Source: Symbiodinium natans (lineage: Eukaryota; Sar; Dinophyceae; Suessiales; Symbiodiniaceae). From it: a stretch of DNA of 64,000 nt. Each line of letters starts with the position of its first letter. The first letter of the stretch is position 1. Below are positions 42,031 to 51,520 of the stretch, in pieces. The stretch spans positions 389,001 through 453,000 of the forward strand of contig CAJNDS010002490.1 of assembly GCA_905221605.1 (NCBI GenBank), read 5' to 3'. Position numbers and translations under genes: made by a program. The notes beneath the pieces were generated by a model. That model saw only the letters and a list, made by a program, of their open reading frames with translations. It did not search any database and was not told where the DNA came from.

Positions 42031-42296
42031 GTGTTAGGGTGTTAGGGTCTTAGGGTTTTAGGGTTTAGGGTTTTAGGGCTTTAGGGTTTAGGGTTTTAGG
42101 GTTTTAGGGTTTTAGGGTTTTAGGGTTTTAGGGTTTTGGGGTTTTGGGGTTTTAGGGTTCTAGGGTTCTAGGATTCTAGGGTTTTTGGGTTTTAGGGTTT
42201 TAGGGCTTTAGGTTTTTTTTTTTTTTTTTTGGGGGGGGGGGGGTTTAGGGTTTTAGGGCTTTAGGGTTTTAGGGTTTAGGGTTTTAGGGTTTTAGG
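42031..42296 (+). repeat. TTTTAGGG variant array with poly-T/poly-G insert
   Basis: Mostly 8-mer units, broken by a T16/G14 run at 42213-42243, then more 8-mers. Confidence 0.95.
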
Positions 42297-42299
42297 CCA

Positions 42300-42341
42300 G
42301 CCCTTGGCGTGATGTGAAAAGCTCGCCTGCGGTTCTTCATC
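42300..42341 (-). CDS. Mini-exon candidate
   Basis: TGGTCGCAG, then DEEPQASFSHHAKGW. The frame is also open above the acceptor (DPYIPSWSQ). Confidence 0.4.
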
Positions 42342-42369
42342 CTGCGACCAGGATGGGATATACGGATCC

Positions 42370-43680
42370 CGTAAACCCTATAAACCCTGTAAACAAAAAA
42401 AGCCCTGAACAACAGACTAAAAGATCTGAAAACCCTAACAATCCGAAAATCCTGAAGGCCCTATACCCCTAACACTGTAGTCCCTAAAGGGTACAGCCCC
42501 TGTGCTATCGGGTTGAAGGGTCAGTGAAAGCTCCCGAAACAGCGTTAACGTTAGTTACGGTGGACCTAACCCACAAGCAAGCAGGGTATCCATGGGAGGG
42601 GGGAGTGGGGGGGGGAGGTGACCTTGGTAAACCTTGAACCCCTGAACCTGCAACCCTGAAGCCTTTGAAGCCCTAAAAACGCCCTCCTTGCATCCTAAAC
42701 CCGAAATCGCTGAACCCTGAACGCTCAAACCATGAGGCCCCTGCAGCCCTAAAGGCCTGAATCTGAAAACCCCCTCAGCCCCAAACGGTCTAGTTGAAAC
42801 TGTAGACCCTTGCAGCCTCAGCAACCGCAAGCTTCTCTTACAGGTAGGGGATATGAGGTCACCGGTTTTGCTAGTAGGGTTGCAAGGCTTGGGTCAAGAA
42901 GGTTCATACCTATAATCCCTATTCGAAAACCCCCTAAGAGCCAATCTTTCAAACCGCACAATCCGGAACCCATCCCAGCACGTCAGACGCGACTTAAAAC
43001 TTCGCGGAGATTCTTCGCCAGCTTTATGGGTCAAGGTTTAGGGTTGAGGTTTCATGACGTAGGATTGAGGTGCAAAGCGCAGTCTTCAAAACACTTCTTC
43101 CCGGACGCGTGTAAGCTGATATTCCTAAACGTACAACTTACCCTGAAACCCCTACACCCTAAACCCTGAACCCTAAACCTGAGACCCCAAACCTGGAGGG
43201 GTGAGAGGGAGGCTTAGGGGTGTTTAGGGCTTAGGGGTGTTTAGGGCTTAGGTGCACAAAACCTAAATCCTTAGCCCTAATTAGCATTGCCGAAGTAGCT
43301 GGCTCTTGATATGAGCCAAACAGAACTACGAAGGAGACTAGCTGTCGAGTTGAGGGTTTTCTGGGGTTTAGGGTTTAGGGTTTAGGGTTTAGGGTCTAGG
43401 GTTTAGGGTTTAGGGTCTAGGGTCTAGGGTCTAGGGTTTAGTGTCTCGGGTACCCTGCTTAGATCCATGGACCCTAAACCCTAGCCCTAAGCCCAAAACC
43501 CTACACCCTAAACCCTCCCCCCTAATTGCAGAATGTGGCGGGCGCCCTGAGTTTAGGGCTAGGGTTTATTGTTTAGGGTTTAGGGTTTAGGGGTTAGGGT
43601 TTAGGGTTTAGGGTCTAGGGTTTAGGGTTTGGGGTTTGGGGTTTGGGGTTTGGGGTTTACGGTTTGGAAGAAACATTGCA
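42370..43680. other. No gene firmly supported; degenerate repeats
   Basis: Includes weak minus-strand candidates at 43045-42990 (KLAKNLREVLSRV, stop) and 43350-43275 (LVSFVVLFGSYQEPATSAM). The second also reads MSQTELRRRLAVEL on plus. The long ATG ORF 42555-42830 is repeat translation. Confidence 0.4.
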
Positions 43681-43693
43681 CTGCAGAATCAAC

Positions 43694-43733
43694 TCCCCAC
43701 TTTGTGTCGACAAATGGGACAGATGCTGTTCAC
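43694..43733 (-). CDS. RING-H2 exon 4 (last Cys pair)
   Basis: Acceptor TGCGCGAG; phase 0 VNSICPICRHKVG with the final C-x2-C; then GGGA|GTTGAT. CPICR is the canonical RING ending. Joining to exon 3 gives five residues (QVNSI) between WL and CP, the usual spacing. Confidence 0.85.
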
Positions 43734-46700
43734 CTCGCGCAGAGTCAGAGAGAGGCAAGGTCAGGAGGGTTTAGGGCTTAGGGCTTAGGGCTTAGGGTTT
43801 AGGGTGTTGGGGTTTAGGGCTCTTTTTATTGGGAAAATTGGGCAGTAGGCACCTTACACCCCTTGTTTATTCACCGGTAAGTTTAGGGTTTCCTGACAAA
43901 GCAGCCGGTGGGGCTTGGAGTTTGCATCGCGTCAAGCTCCTGAACCTCAAACCCGGAAGCTCTACACCCCGAAGCTCTAAACCCTAGCCCCAAACCCTAA
44001 ACCCTAAACCTTATAATTAGCGCCAAACCCTAATTGCTTAGATCAGAAGCCCCCAAAAGTGTACACTTTCAGTTCTATTGGGAATTATAGTATCCCAAAA
44101 AGTGTAAAGTGTACTCATTCAGCTACCAACCCTCAACCCCCCCCCCCCCCCCCCCCCCCCCCCCAAAAGCGCTTGACTCCCCCCTAAGGTGAGGCTTTAC
44201 CGCCCTTCCCAGTTGGTATGTTCTGGCTTTGGAGGCGAGGGTGTTTCTGTTGGTAAGGGTACCGGAAAGCAAGCTGTTAATCGGGCTTAGGGCCTTGTAG
44301 AGATTAGGGTTTAGGGCTTAGGGTTTAGGGTTTAGGGTTTAGGGTTGGCTTGTAGGAGTGGATTATTTGGCATCACCCTCCCTCCGCTCCTCCCCCCCAA
44401 GTCTCCCAAGGGCCCACGAAGCCAACACCCGAAACCCTCTACTTCCAGCAGTCCGATTCTTGCGTCCTTAGAGGAGTTCTGGGAGTCTAGTTACTAGGTC
44501 TTCCGGAAGTGTAGGGTGCCCTAAACCCTTTAGGGTTTAGGGTTTAGGGTTTAGGGTTTAGGGTTTAGGGTTTAGGGTTTAGGGTTTCGAGTAGCCCCTA
44601 AACCCTTTGCAAAGCCTGCAGCCACTGATCCACGCACTTGGAATGGAAGAGGTGGAAGCCTGGGCAGCTCGGCCACACGCCGAAACCCTAAACCCTAAAC
44701 CCTAAACCCTAAACCCTAAACCCTAAACCCTAAACCCTAAACCCTAAACCCTAAACCCTAAACAGCACCCTAAACCCTACACCCTAAACCCTAAACCCTA
44801 AACCTCTGGGGTGAAAAGGCCCCGGCATGCTTGGGCTGGGCTCTTCGGGAGGGTGAAACTGCATTTTCCATGTTTCCGTGAGTGGCAAGCAACAAAACAA
44901 CATGTCTCCTGAGGAGTCTAACAACCCTAAACCCTAAACCCGAAACCCTAAACCCGAAACCCTACACCCTAAACCCGAAACCCTAAACCCTAAACCCTAA
45001 ACCCATTGAATATTTCGCCTCTATAGACGTTGGAAGCCCAAGATTGAGGCACACGGACCCTTAGGGGGAACCTGCCCTCAATCTAAACCCTACAACCCTA
45101 GAACCCTCAAACCTTACAACCCTGAAGCCCTAAAACCCTAAAACCCCAAAACACTAAAAATCCTAAAGCCTAAACTCCGAGAAACCAAAAACCTTACAAC
45201 CCTGAAACTGTAACCCTAAAACCCTACAACCCTCAACCCTAAAACCCAAAAAAAACCTAGAACCCCAAAACGCGAAAACCCTGAAACCCCAGAAGCCCAC
45301 CCCAAGTGTGTCCAAAAACCCTAGAACCCGACAACCCTTACAACCCTAGAACCCTACAAGCCCACCCTAAACCCTAAACCCTAAACCCTAAACCCCAAAC
45401 CCTAAACCCTAAACCCTAAACCCTAAACACTCCAAGCCCACCCCAAGTGTGTCCAAAGCCAGGAGGCACGGAAGCGTGCGGAGCTCTTCACCCTCGGCGA
45501 AATCCTGCGGAGAGAGGGGACGTAACGGTTTCGGGCTTTGGGGGTGTGGGGATAAGGGCTTAGGGTTTGGGGTTTAGGGTTTAGGGTTCAGGGTTTAGGG
45601 TTTAGGGTTCAGGGTTCAGGGTTTGGGGTTCAGGGTTCAGGGTTTAGGGTTCAGGGTTTGGGGTTTAGGGTTTAGGGTTTAGGGTTTCGGGTTTGTGGGG
45701 TTTAGGGTGGCTTGGGACGCCAACTTTTCAAACAACTGCTTAGTTTGGGGTGGCAGCTGTTTTGGGTATGATGGAATATCCCTATCCGAGTCGGTTCTAT
45801 GTGGGTATTCCCAAGATAGGGTATACGCCATTTATACACCAAATAGAATAGAATGCCCTTAAAGGGACCCCTAAAAAGGGTGCCCCTATTTTCGGAAACC
45901 CCCATATGAGAAACAACAAGGGCCATGACGTAGAGCCGCCAGCAAGACTTTGCAGGGGGGTACCGACTACGCTTTAAGGTCGCACTGGCGTCTGAAAGTG
46001 CAACAGTTTAGGGGTTGGGGTTTGGGGTTCAGGGTTTGGGGTTTAGGGTGTGGGGTGCTTTGGGTTATTTGCAGCCGCGTAGGGGAAGGGGGTGGGTGGA
46101 AGAAGGCGCTTCACACTGCCCGCCTCCGAACCTAAGCCCCCCAAACCCTGAACTAAGTCCTGCCCAAGAAAAATTATTAATTCAGAATATTTTCTGGGCT
46201 GGTCTTATTCGGGGTTGTAGCATCACGTCTGAACAGACTTGGAAGGCAAGGAAGTCCAGAAACAGAGTTAACCTAAAACCTTATAAACCTTATAAACCCC
46301 ATGAACCTTATAAACCTTATAAACCTTAGAGGAACAGGGGTGGATCCTAAGCACATGGTAGTGATCAAGTTCTCTCAATACTCTCATGCTGGCCATGTTT
46401 GCACCCTCGCCCCAGCGCGTGAAAGTCTTGACTGGGGAGGGGGGGGGGGGGGGGGGGGGCTTTCACAACTCGGGCCTTGGGGTTTCCAAAGTTTGGGTTT
46501 TGAGGCTTTGGGTTTAGGGTTTAGGGTTTAGGGTTTAGGGTTTAGGGTTTGGGGTTTAGGGTTTAGGGTTTAGGGGTTAGGGTTTAGGGGCTAAGGGTCT
46601 GTACAACAAGGTCTTCGGCCCGCATGGTTCTTGAGTCTCAGGGTGCCTACCATGGAGTTATAGAGGCCGCGTGGACAGAAACACTTCACTAGGCCTTCCC

Positions 46701-47133
46701 CCTCTTGAACCCAAAGTAATGCGGGGCATCCCTTCCCCCTCTTAAACCCATCTAGGCATCCCCTACCCCCCTCTTAAACCCTAAGCCCTACCACCCCAAA
46801 ACCCTAAATCTAAACCCTAAGCCCTAACCCTAAACCCTAAACCCTAACTAGTTCAACAATCCTTTTGGACATACACACAAGTAGACCATAAGCCGGAAGG
46901 AGACATACAACAGCCTACTGTGTATATATATATATATACCCTTTAAGGGATTCTGTAGGGCACCCCTTATCCCCCTATGTATATATATATATATATACCC
47001 TTTAAGGGATTCTGTAGGGCACCCTATATAATACCCTTAAAGGGATTAGGGTTTCAGACAGCAGCCTAGATGCGCTTCTGAGCGCCGAAGTCCTCCATGC
47101 AGATCTCGCAGCGGATGCCCTCCGCCCCATCTC
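43694..47133 (-). CDS. RING-H2 zinc-finger protein (E3 ubiquitin-ligase type), four exons, partial
   Basis: Four minus-strand mini-exons spell a complete RING-H2 domain: RCEICME (47133-47093), DFAEGEELRTLP (45504-45470), CPGFHLFHSKCVDQWLQ (44667-44616) and VNSICPICRHKVG (43733-43694). Spacing is C-x2-C-x14-C-x3-H-x2-H-x2-C-x10-C-x2-C, which fits the family exactly. RING-H2 domains bind two zinc ions and recruit ubiquitin-charged E2 enzymes, so an E3 ligase role is the family expectation. Introns of 1588, 802 and 882 bp consist of telomere-like tracts and MITEs. All phases join without frameshift. Upstream and downstream exons are not assigned, so membrane segments or substrate domains are unknown. 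Donors are GA or GC, GT, GC and GT. Confidence 0.88.
44137..44164 (+). repeat. Poly-C run inside RING intron 3
   Basis: 28 C. The same intron also holds TTTAGGG units (44318-44345, 44528-44588). The block at 43954-43895 is open on minus (ELDAMQTPSPTGCFVRKP) but must be skipped if exons 3 and 4 join, a warning that open frames alone are weak evidence. Confidence 0.9.
44616..44667 (-). CDS. RING-H2 exon 3 (C-H-H-C core)
   Basis: Acceptor GTGGCCGAG; one base completes the Pro codon, then CPGFHLFHSKCVDQWLQ with zinc ligands C, H, H, C; then the GC donor CTGCAG|GCTTTG. The GC donor is required for the correct frame and spacing, strong internal evidence for AG|GC splicing in this genome. Confidence 0.88.
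44685..44765 (+). repeat. CCCTAAA array in RING intron 2
   Basis: Eleven units 18 bp from the exon 3 acceptor. In the transcript they are sense TTTAGGG. Confidence 0.95.
45470..45504 (-). CDS. RING-H2 exon 2
   Basis: Acceptor CTCTCCGCAG (good pyrimidine tract); DFAEGEELRTLP, a stretch nearly diagnostic for RING-H2 (consensus like DDF..GEELR.LPC); then CTTCC|GTGCC. 35 nt, leaving two bases of the Pro codon for exon 3. Confidence 0.88.
45770..45907 (-). mobile_element. Palindromic 'MGVSENRG' element
   Basis: The ends are inverted: ATGGGGGTTTCCGAAAATAG on minus and GTGGGTATTCCCAAGATAG on plus, with an inner GGGACCCC/GGTGCCCC stem. On minus it translates MGVSENRGTLFRGPFKGILF and WRIPYLGNTHIEPTRI. 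I recall this peptide from Symbiodinium gene models, where it is an element translation and not a protein. Related ends are at 13834, 22203 and 55548. Confidence 0.6.
46918..47045 (+). repeat. Tandem duplication of a TA-flanked 60-bp unit
   Basis: TGTATATATATATATATACC followed by CTTTAAGGGATTCTGTAGGG occurs twice (46918-46977, 46978-47031), then a partial third (CTTAAAGGGATTAGGG). The duplication ends about 50 bp from RING exon 1. Confidence 0.85.
47093..47133 (-). CDS. RING-H2 exon 1 (first Cys pair)
   Basis: Acceptor GGCTGGTCAG; DGAEGIRCEICME with C-x2-C. The donor is either GAG|GACTTC (GA type) with exon 2 starting DFAEG, or GGC|GCTCAG (GC type) with exon 2 starting after GCCGAG. Both keep the frame and a legal RING spacing. 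The ambiguity arises because AGGACTTCGGCG here and AGGATTTCGCCG at exon 2 are a 10/12 direct repeat. An earlier exon must supply the start codon. Confidence 0.85.
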
Positions 47134-47433
47134 CTGACCAGCCACAAGGTCGGGGTTTAGGGTTTAGGGTTTAAGGTTTAGGGTTTAGGGTTTGGGGTTT
47201 AGGGTTTAGGGTTTAGGGTTTTGGGGTGTAGGGTTTAGGGCTGGTAGGAGGCGATGAAGGATTTGACACCCTCAAGGTGCAGGGCTTGAGGTTGAAGTCC
47301 GGGTTAAGGATTGCAGGGCGTTTTATGGTTTGGGGTTAAGTTTAGGGTTTATAAGCCGGAGGGCAGCTATCTCGGAGGCAGCAGCGGTGAGGTCTCAGAC
47401 TCTTGTACCCAGGGTCCAAACCCTAAACCCTAA

Positions 47434-47479
<46 letters not shown>

Positions 47480-47722
47480 ACCCTAAACCCTAAACCCTAA
47501 ACCCTAAGCCCTACACCCTAAGCCCTAAAAGGCTTGGTTGAAGCTAGGGGTGTGGGGAGGGGGGAGAGGGAAGGGGGGGAGTGGAAGAGTGAATCACAGG
47601 TTTCCCTGCTACCCCCTGGATAGCTTCCCCTTTAGATAACCTTAATGAGGCTTAATTATCCCTAAATAGCCTAAATTATGGGGGGAACCTAAATTTTTAA
47701 AGGGGTAGTATAGAGAGGGGGA

Positions 47723-47727
<5 letters not shown>

Positions 47728-47755
<28 letters not shown>

Positions 47756-47826
47756 CCCCCCCCCTACCCCCCCCTACCCCCCCCCCACCCCCCCCCCCCC
47801 CCCCCACCCCCCCTACCCCGCCCCTC
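47728..47826 (+). repeat. Poly-C with CCCCTA interruptions
   Basis: C25 run then C-rich TACCCCCCC units. A similar but shorter C-rich run precedes the duplicate block at 28992. Confidence 0.95.
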
Positions 47827-47870
47827 CTGGTTGCTGGGCTTGGCCTGTTCAAGAATTGATGGCGCTGCCC

Positions 47871-47968
47871 TCAACTTTTGGATCCTTTGAGCTGACGAGC
47901 GCGTTTAAACCTTTCAACTATGCTCCAGCGGGGTCGGCGGCTTGAGCCGGAGGCTCTTAAATTTAGGG
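47871..47968. repeat. Dispersed duplicate block, copy 2
   Basis: Matches 28994-29096 with one indel (TTGGATCC against TTGGCATCC) and ends at the same AAATTTAGGG junction. Beyond it the copies diverge (one TTTAGGG unit then a family D MITE here, a longer tract there). Confidence 0.85.
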
Positions 47969-48048
47969 TTGGGTTTTTATAGAATAAATATAAAGGGGCC
48001 CTAGGGGAATCATACTCGGAACTCTTCCGACCCCTATAGTAGTGTTTC
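47965..48048 (+). mobile_element. MITE family D, copy
   Basis: AGAATAAATATAAAGGGGCC, GGGGAATCATACTCGGAA and TCTTCCGACCCCTATAGT. Directly abuts the duplicate block. Confidence 0.5.
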
Positions 48049-48330
48049 ATAGCCCGACATCAGCTTATCAAGGGCTGGGGCTCGGGGTTTGGGGTTTAGT
48101 GTTTAGGGTTTAAGGGTCTGTGATTTGGGCTGCTTTTGAGGAAGGATGTTTTGACTTCGAGGCTTCAAGATAGGCCTCAGACCCGGCCGAAGAAAACACT
48201 AAAATTCTAGAGCCGAAGCCCCAAAAGCCCCAAGCCTAGTGGTTTAGGGTTTAGGGTTTAGGGTTTAGGGTTTAGGGTTTAGGGTTTAGGAAGCCCTAAG
48301 CCCTAAGCCCTAAGCCCTGAGGCCCGAAAC

Positions 48331-48381
48331 CCTCTCGATTTGGGCAGTCGGGCCTCCCGTGTACTTCCGCGTCGGAAGGGC
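48331..48381 (-). CDS. 17-codon exon candidate upstream of RING exons
   Basis: ACATCGTCAG, then PSDAEVHGRPDCPNRE, then G|GTTTCGG. It lies about 1.2 kb upstream of RING exon 1 and could be an earlier exon of that gene, but membership is not provable. Confidence 0.45.
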
Positions 48382-48384
48382 CTG

Positions 48385-48720
48385 ACGATGTTTCCAAGCC
48401 AATAAGAACCCACCCTCGGGACCCCAACATCAGGTTCTCCATCACAGGTTAACTCCTAGAAAGTGCGTCCCTGAACCACCTATCCTGTGAACTACCTCTC
48501 TGGAATCCATCCCACCTGTCAGTCTTGCCCGTGAATCGCCCTTGAGACCCTAACTCTCATATCTTGGTCTAACCGTTCACACCCTTGGAATCTTGAGTCC
48601 CCACTTAGTACCCAGATCTAGTATTAACCGGTCCATGGACTCATTCACCCTTCTCACGCCTCATGAATCCAACCTCTGTGTCGGCCGTGTGCATGAATAA
48701 TATGGAGATGGAAATCGCTT
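48385..48720. other. Low-repeat spacer without gene
   Basis: Around 330 bp free of telomere units, with neither strand open and no paired splice sites. Could be an intergenic or intronic relic. Confidence 0.45.
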
Positions 48721-49026
48721 AAGGGTTTGGGGTTTAGAGTTTAGGGTTTGGGGTTTAGGGTTTGGGGTTTAGGGTTTGGGGTTTGGGGTTTTCAAACCCT
48801 CTACGAAGAGCCGCAAGGTTCAAACAGGGTCCTCTCAGCCCCCCCAAGAAACCCTGAGGCAACAGACTCGCCAGTTGGGTTTAGGGTTTAGGGTTTAGGG
48901 TTTAGGGTTTAGGGCTTAGGGTTTAGGGTTTAGGGTTTAGGGTTTAGGGCTAGCTCAAGAAGGCATCCGGCAACTCAGGGTTCAGGGTTTGGGGGTCTAG
49001 CTGAACTGTCCCAAGAACCCCCTCCC

Positions 49027-49204
49027 TGGAGGCTCATGGTACTTAGTCGCCAATTATAAGTGTACTCATAACCCACTCATAAGCCCCCTAAGTGCGCTAG
49101 CATGGGTGTAAGTACAGTTAAAGGTACAGTGACCCTAAACCGAAACCCTAAACCCTCAACCAAGTACAGGTTATAATTGGTTGATAAGTGCCATGAACCT
49201 CCAA
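49027..49204. mobile_element. MITE family A, copy 3, interrupted by a telomere-like tract
   Basis: Termini CTGGAGGCTCATGGTACTTA and CCATGAACCTCCAA are those of family A. Between GGTACAGT (49123-49130) and AAGTACAGGTTATAATTGG (49162-) sits a 31-bp CCCTAAA-type tract (49131-49161). The hexamer GTACAG is present on both sides, consistent with a target-site duplication. Confidence 0.8.
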
Positions 49205-49765
49205 TTTGTCAAAAGAAAAGCCGTGGCCACTTTAGAGCCAACCGTTTCCAGATTAGAATGTAAACAGTCTGTCTCTTTGGGTTTAGGGCTTAGGGTTTAG
49301 CGTGACTCAAAGGAACAAGCTGAGCTTGGAGGACTCCAATACAGGACCCGATACAGGACTATAATAATACCCACATACTCCGGCAATAACGCCCTAGTCT
49401 AACAACAAACCAAAAGGTCCAAGACGTGGAGTGTTTACAGATAAGATTTTATAAGGAATCTGAACCTCAAAAAAGGAGTCAAAAAGAGGGTGGTTGTAGA
49501 GGTATCAGGGCTGTGTATGGCGGAGTTCTGCCTTATAGTTGAGCTGTCTGCGAGTTGAGGTCTTGAAGCTTTTAGGGCTTAGGGTATAGAGTAGGGTTTG
49601 GGGCTTGGGTCTCTTATTCGAATGGTTGTTTGCACATGAGGAAGATGCTTGAGCTATCGATCTTCAGAACTCAAAAGTCAAAATGTAACAGGGTTTACGG
49701 TTTAGGGTTTAGGGTTTACGGTACCACATGGAAGCTGCCTGGATTGTTCGGCCGTCAGCGCCCAC

Positions 49766-49803
49766 CTCCGCAAAGGATTTCACGGGACAGGGTCTCAAGC
49801 GAC
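49766..49803 (-). CDS. Mini-exon with both splice sites
   Basis: AGGTTTCAG, one base, SLETLSREILCG, GAG|GTGGGC. Another open frame covers a longer stretch (SFAEVGADGRTIQAASMW), so boundaries may differ. Confidence 0.5.
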
Positions 49804-50124
49804 CTGAAACCTGAAACCTTGGACCCTGCGCAGCCCTAAACCCTAAACCCTAAACCCTCAGAAAACTCTCAACACCCTGGGCCCTCAACCCCCAAACGCT
49901 GAGCCCGCTGTGTCCGGCGGGACTTGTGCCCACTGTGGTCAAACTTCAAGTCAGAGTCACACGGTCAGGGTTTAGGGTGTAGGGCAGGATTTAGGATTTA
50001 GGGTTTAGGGTTTCGAGTTTCGGGTGCACGCACACGTGTAAAGAACCTTCCTGGTACCCTATAAAGACCACATGCACCTTATGATTATATACTTGGGCCC
50101 AAAGTCCCCATCTAGGAAGGCCCA

Positions 50125-50232
50125 AGTCTTACTTCTCCAATAACCACGGGGAAAAATGGTTAAACTTTCTTGTCCCTGCTAGATAAGGAAACCCAAACAG
50201 TTTAAAGTTCAACTATTGGCTATGTAAGAAGT
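50125..50232. mobile_element. MITE-like element, family 'ACTTCTCCAATAACCA', copy 2
   Basis: CTTACTTCTCCAATAACCA, GGTTAAACTTTCTTG, CAGTTTAAAGTTCAAC: the same motif chain as 3530-3655. Confidence 0.5.
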
Positions 50233-50255
50233 ATTCGCTACTTCGGTACATGGAC

Positions 50256-50304
50256 CCTTCGGGGTAGGCGTGGCTTCTACGGGGTAGTTGCCGGCGAGCT
50301 GGCC
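50256..50304 (-). CDS. 16-codon exon candidate
   Basis: CTTGGAACCCAG, then GQLAGNYPVEATPTPK, then G|GTCCAT. The frame stays open beyond the donor. Confidence 0.5.
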
Positions 50305-50322
50305 CTGGGTTCCAAGAGCGCG

Positions 50323-50445
50323 GGGGTTTAGGGTTTAGGGTTTAGGGTTTAGGGTTTAGGGTTTAGGGTTTAGGGTTTAGGGTTTAGGGTTTAGGGTTTA
50401 GGGTTTAGGTTTGGGGTTTAGGGTTTGGGGTTTAGGGTTTAGGGT
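50323..50445 (+). repeat. TTTAGGG array
   Basis: About 16 units with two TTTGGGG variants. Confidence 0.95.
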
Positions 50446-50498
50446 CATGTAAGGGGCTCCCAGAGGCCAAATTCGGGTTGACCGGGTTTATAGATTGG

Positions 50499-50592
50499 GA
50501 TGTTCCCCCTTATACTAACAGGTATTACAGTACTACCCCCTATTATAATTCCCTATTAAGGACTGTTAGCATAAGGGGAAACATTTCCAGGT
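50499..50592. mobile_element. MITE family F (GTTCCCCCTTATACTAACAG termini), copy 1
   Basis: GGATGTTCCCCCTTATACTA at one end and GACTGTTAGCATAAGGGGAA at the other are inverted repeats. An internal TACCCCCTATTATAATTCCC is shared with copies at 51890 and 56466. Confidence 0.8.
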
Positions 50593-50877
50593 TTGGGGCT
50601 TGTAGAGTAGGGTTTAGGGTTTAGGGGTTTTGGATTGAGGTCCGGCTTTCTTATGACCGCTTAGGTACATCATTCACTTGGGCTTTCGGGGATGAGATTG
50701 AGAGATGAGTCTTTGACCCTAACCCCTAAAACCTAAACCCTAAACCTTAGACCTTAACCTAGACTAGACCCTAAACCCTAAACCCTAAACCCTAAACCCT
50801 AAACCCTAAACCCTAGACCCTAGACCCTAGACCCTAGACCCTAAACCCCAGACACAGCAGCTGACCCCTCAAAATGC

Positions 50878-50920
50878 CTGCTGCGTCTCCCCATGCTGTC
50901 GTACCATCTGCAGCACCTGG
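50878..50920 (-). CDS. 14-codon mini-exon with GC donor
   Basis: TTGTCCCTCTCTAG, one base, QVLQMVRQHGETQQ, CAG|GCATTT. It repeats the CAG|GC donor form proven by the RING gene. Helical segment. Confidence 0.6.
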
Positions 50921-51239
50921 CTAGAGAGGGACAATTTAGAGGCTTAGGGCACCCCAAACATTGAAACCCCAAGCCCTGAAACCCTAAACCCCTAACCTTC
51001 ATGGGATTTTGCCTCGGACCCCTAAGGTTGTACCCCTGAGTTTGGGGAGACCCTTTTTGAAGATCCTCTGGGGGGCTGGAATCTGAGATGTTTGACTTCC
51101 TCAAGACAGGGTACAGGTACAGGTTGGGGACGAAGTGCCGCATGCTTGAAGATGCTGGCCTCTGTGTTGAGAGCCTGTGGCCTCTGTGATAACCCTAAAC
51201 CCTAAACTCAACCCTAAACCCTAAACCCTAAAGGAGCAC

Positions 51240-51285
51240 AGGCCGCAGGTCTTCGTAGCAGCAGTTGAGGGCTGTATGTCGGCGA
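51240..51285 (-). CDS. Mini-exon, strong acceptor
   Basis: CTCTTCTTCTCAG, then ADIQPSTAATKTCG, then a possible GTGCTC donor. If read through, the frame continues LCSFR with a second Cys pair element (CGLC). Confidence 0.5.
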
Positions 51286-51371
51286 CTGAGAAGAAGAGGG
51301 CCTTCCACCCTAAACCCCAAACCCTCAACCCAAGCCAATATAGTGTGCACAAGGGCCCAGGATGGCCCTAA

Positions 51372-51520
51372 ACCAGACCCTAAACCCTAAACCCTAAACC
51401 CCAAACCCTAAACCCTAAACCCTAAACCCTAAACCCTAAACCCTAAACCCTAAACCCTAAACCCTAAACCCTAAACCCTAAACCCTAAACCCTAAACCCT
51501 AACCCTAACCCTAAACCCAA
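51372..51520 (+). repeat. CCCTAAA array
   Basis: About 20 units. Confidence 0.96.

Larger units (their letters stand above)
45505..47092. other. RING intron 1: repeats plus MGVSENRG element
   Basis: Contains TTTAGGG/TTCAGGG tracts (45560-45700, 46000-46050, 46509-46590), the palindromic MGVSENRG element (45770-45907), a poly-G run (46441-46459), and the TA-flanked tandem duplication (46918-47045). The plus ORFs inside (45950-46531) are repeat translations. Confidence 0.7.

Noticed and set aside
42555-43169. ATG ORFs of 91 and 119 aa
   Set aside because: Composed largely of translated degenerate telomere units (LKPLHPKP, GLQVQGFKV); no independent support.
43895-43954. Exon-like block ELDAMQTPSPTGCFVRKP
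   Set aside because: It lies between RING exons 3 and 4, which join correctly without it. Kept as a caution that short open frames arise by chance.
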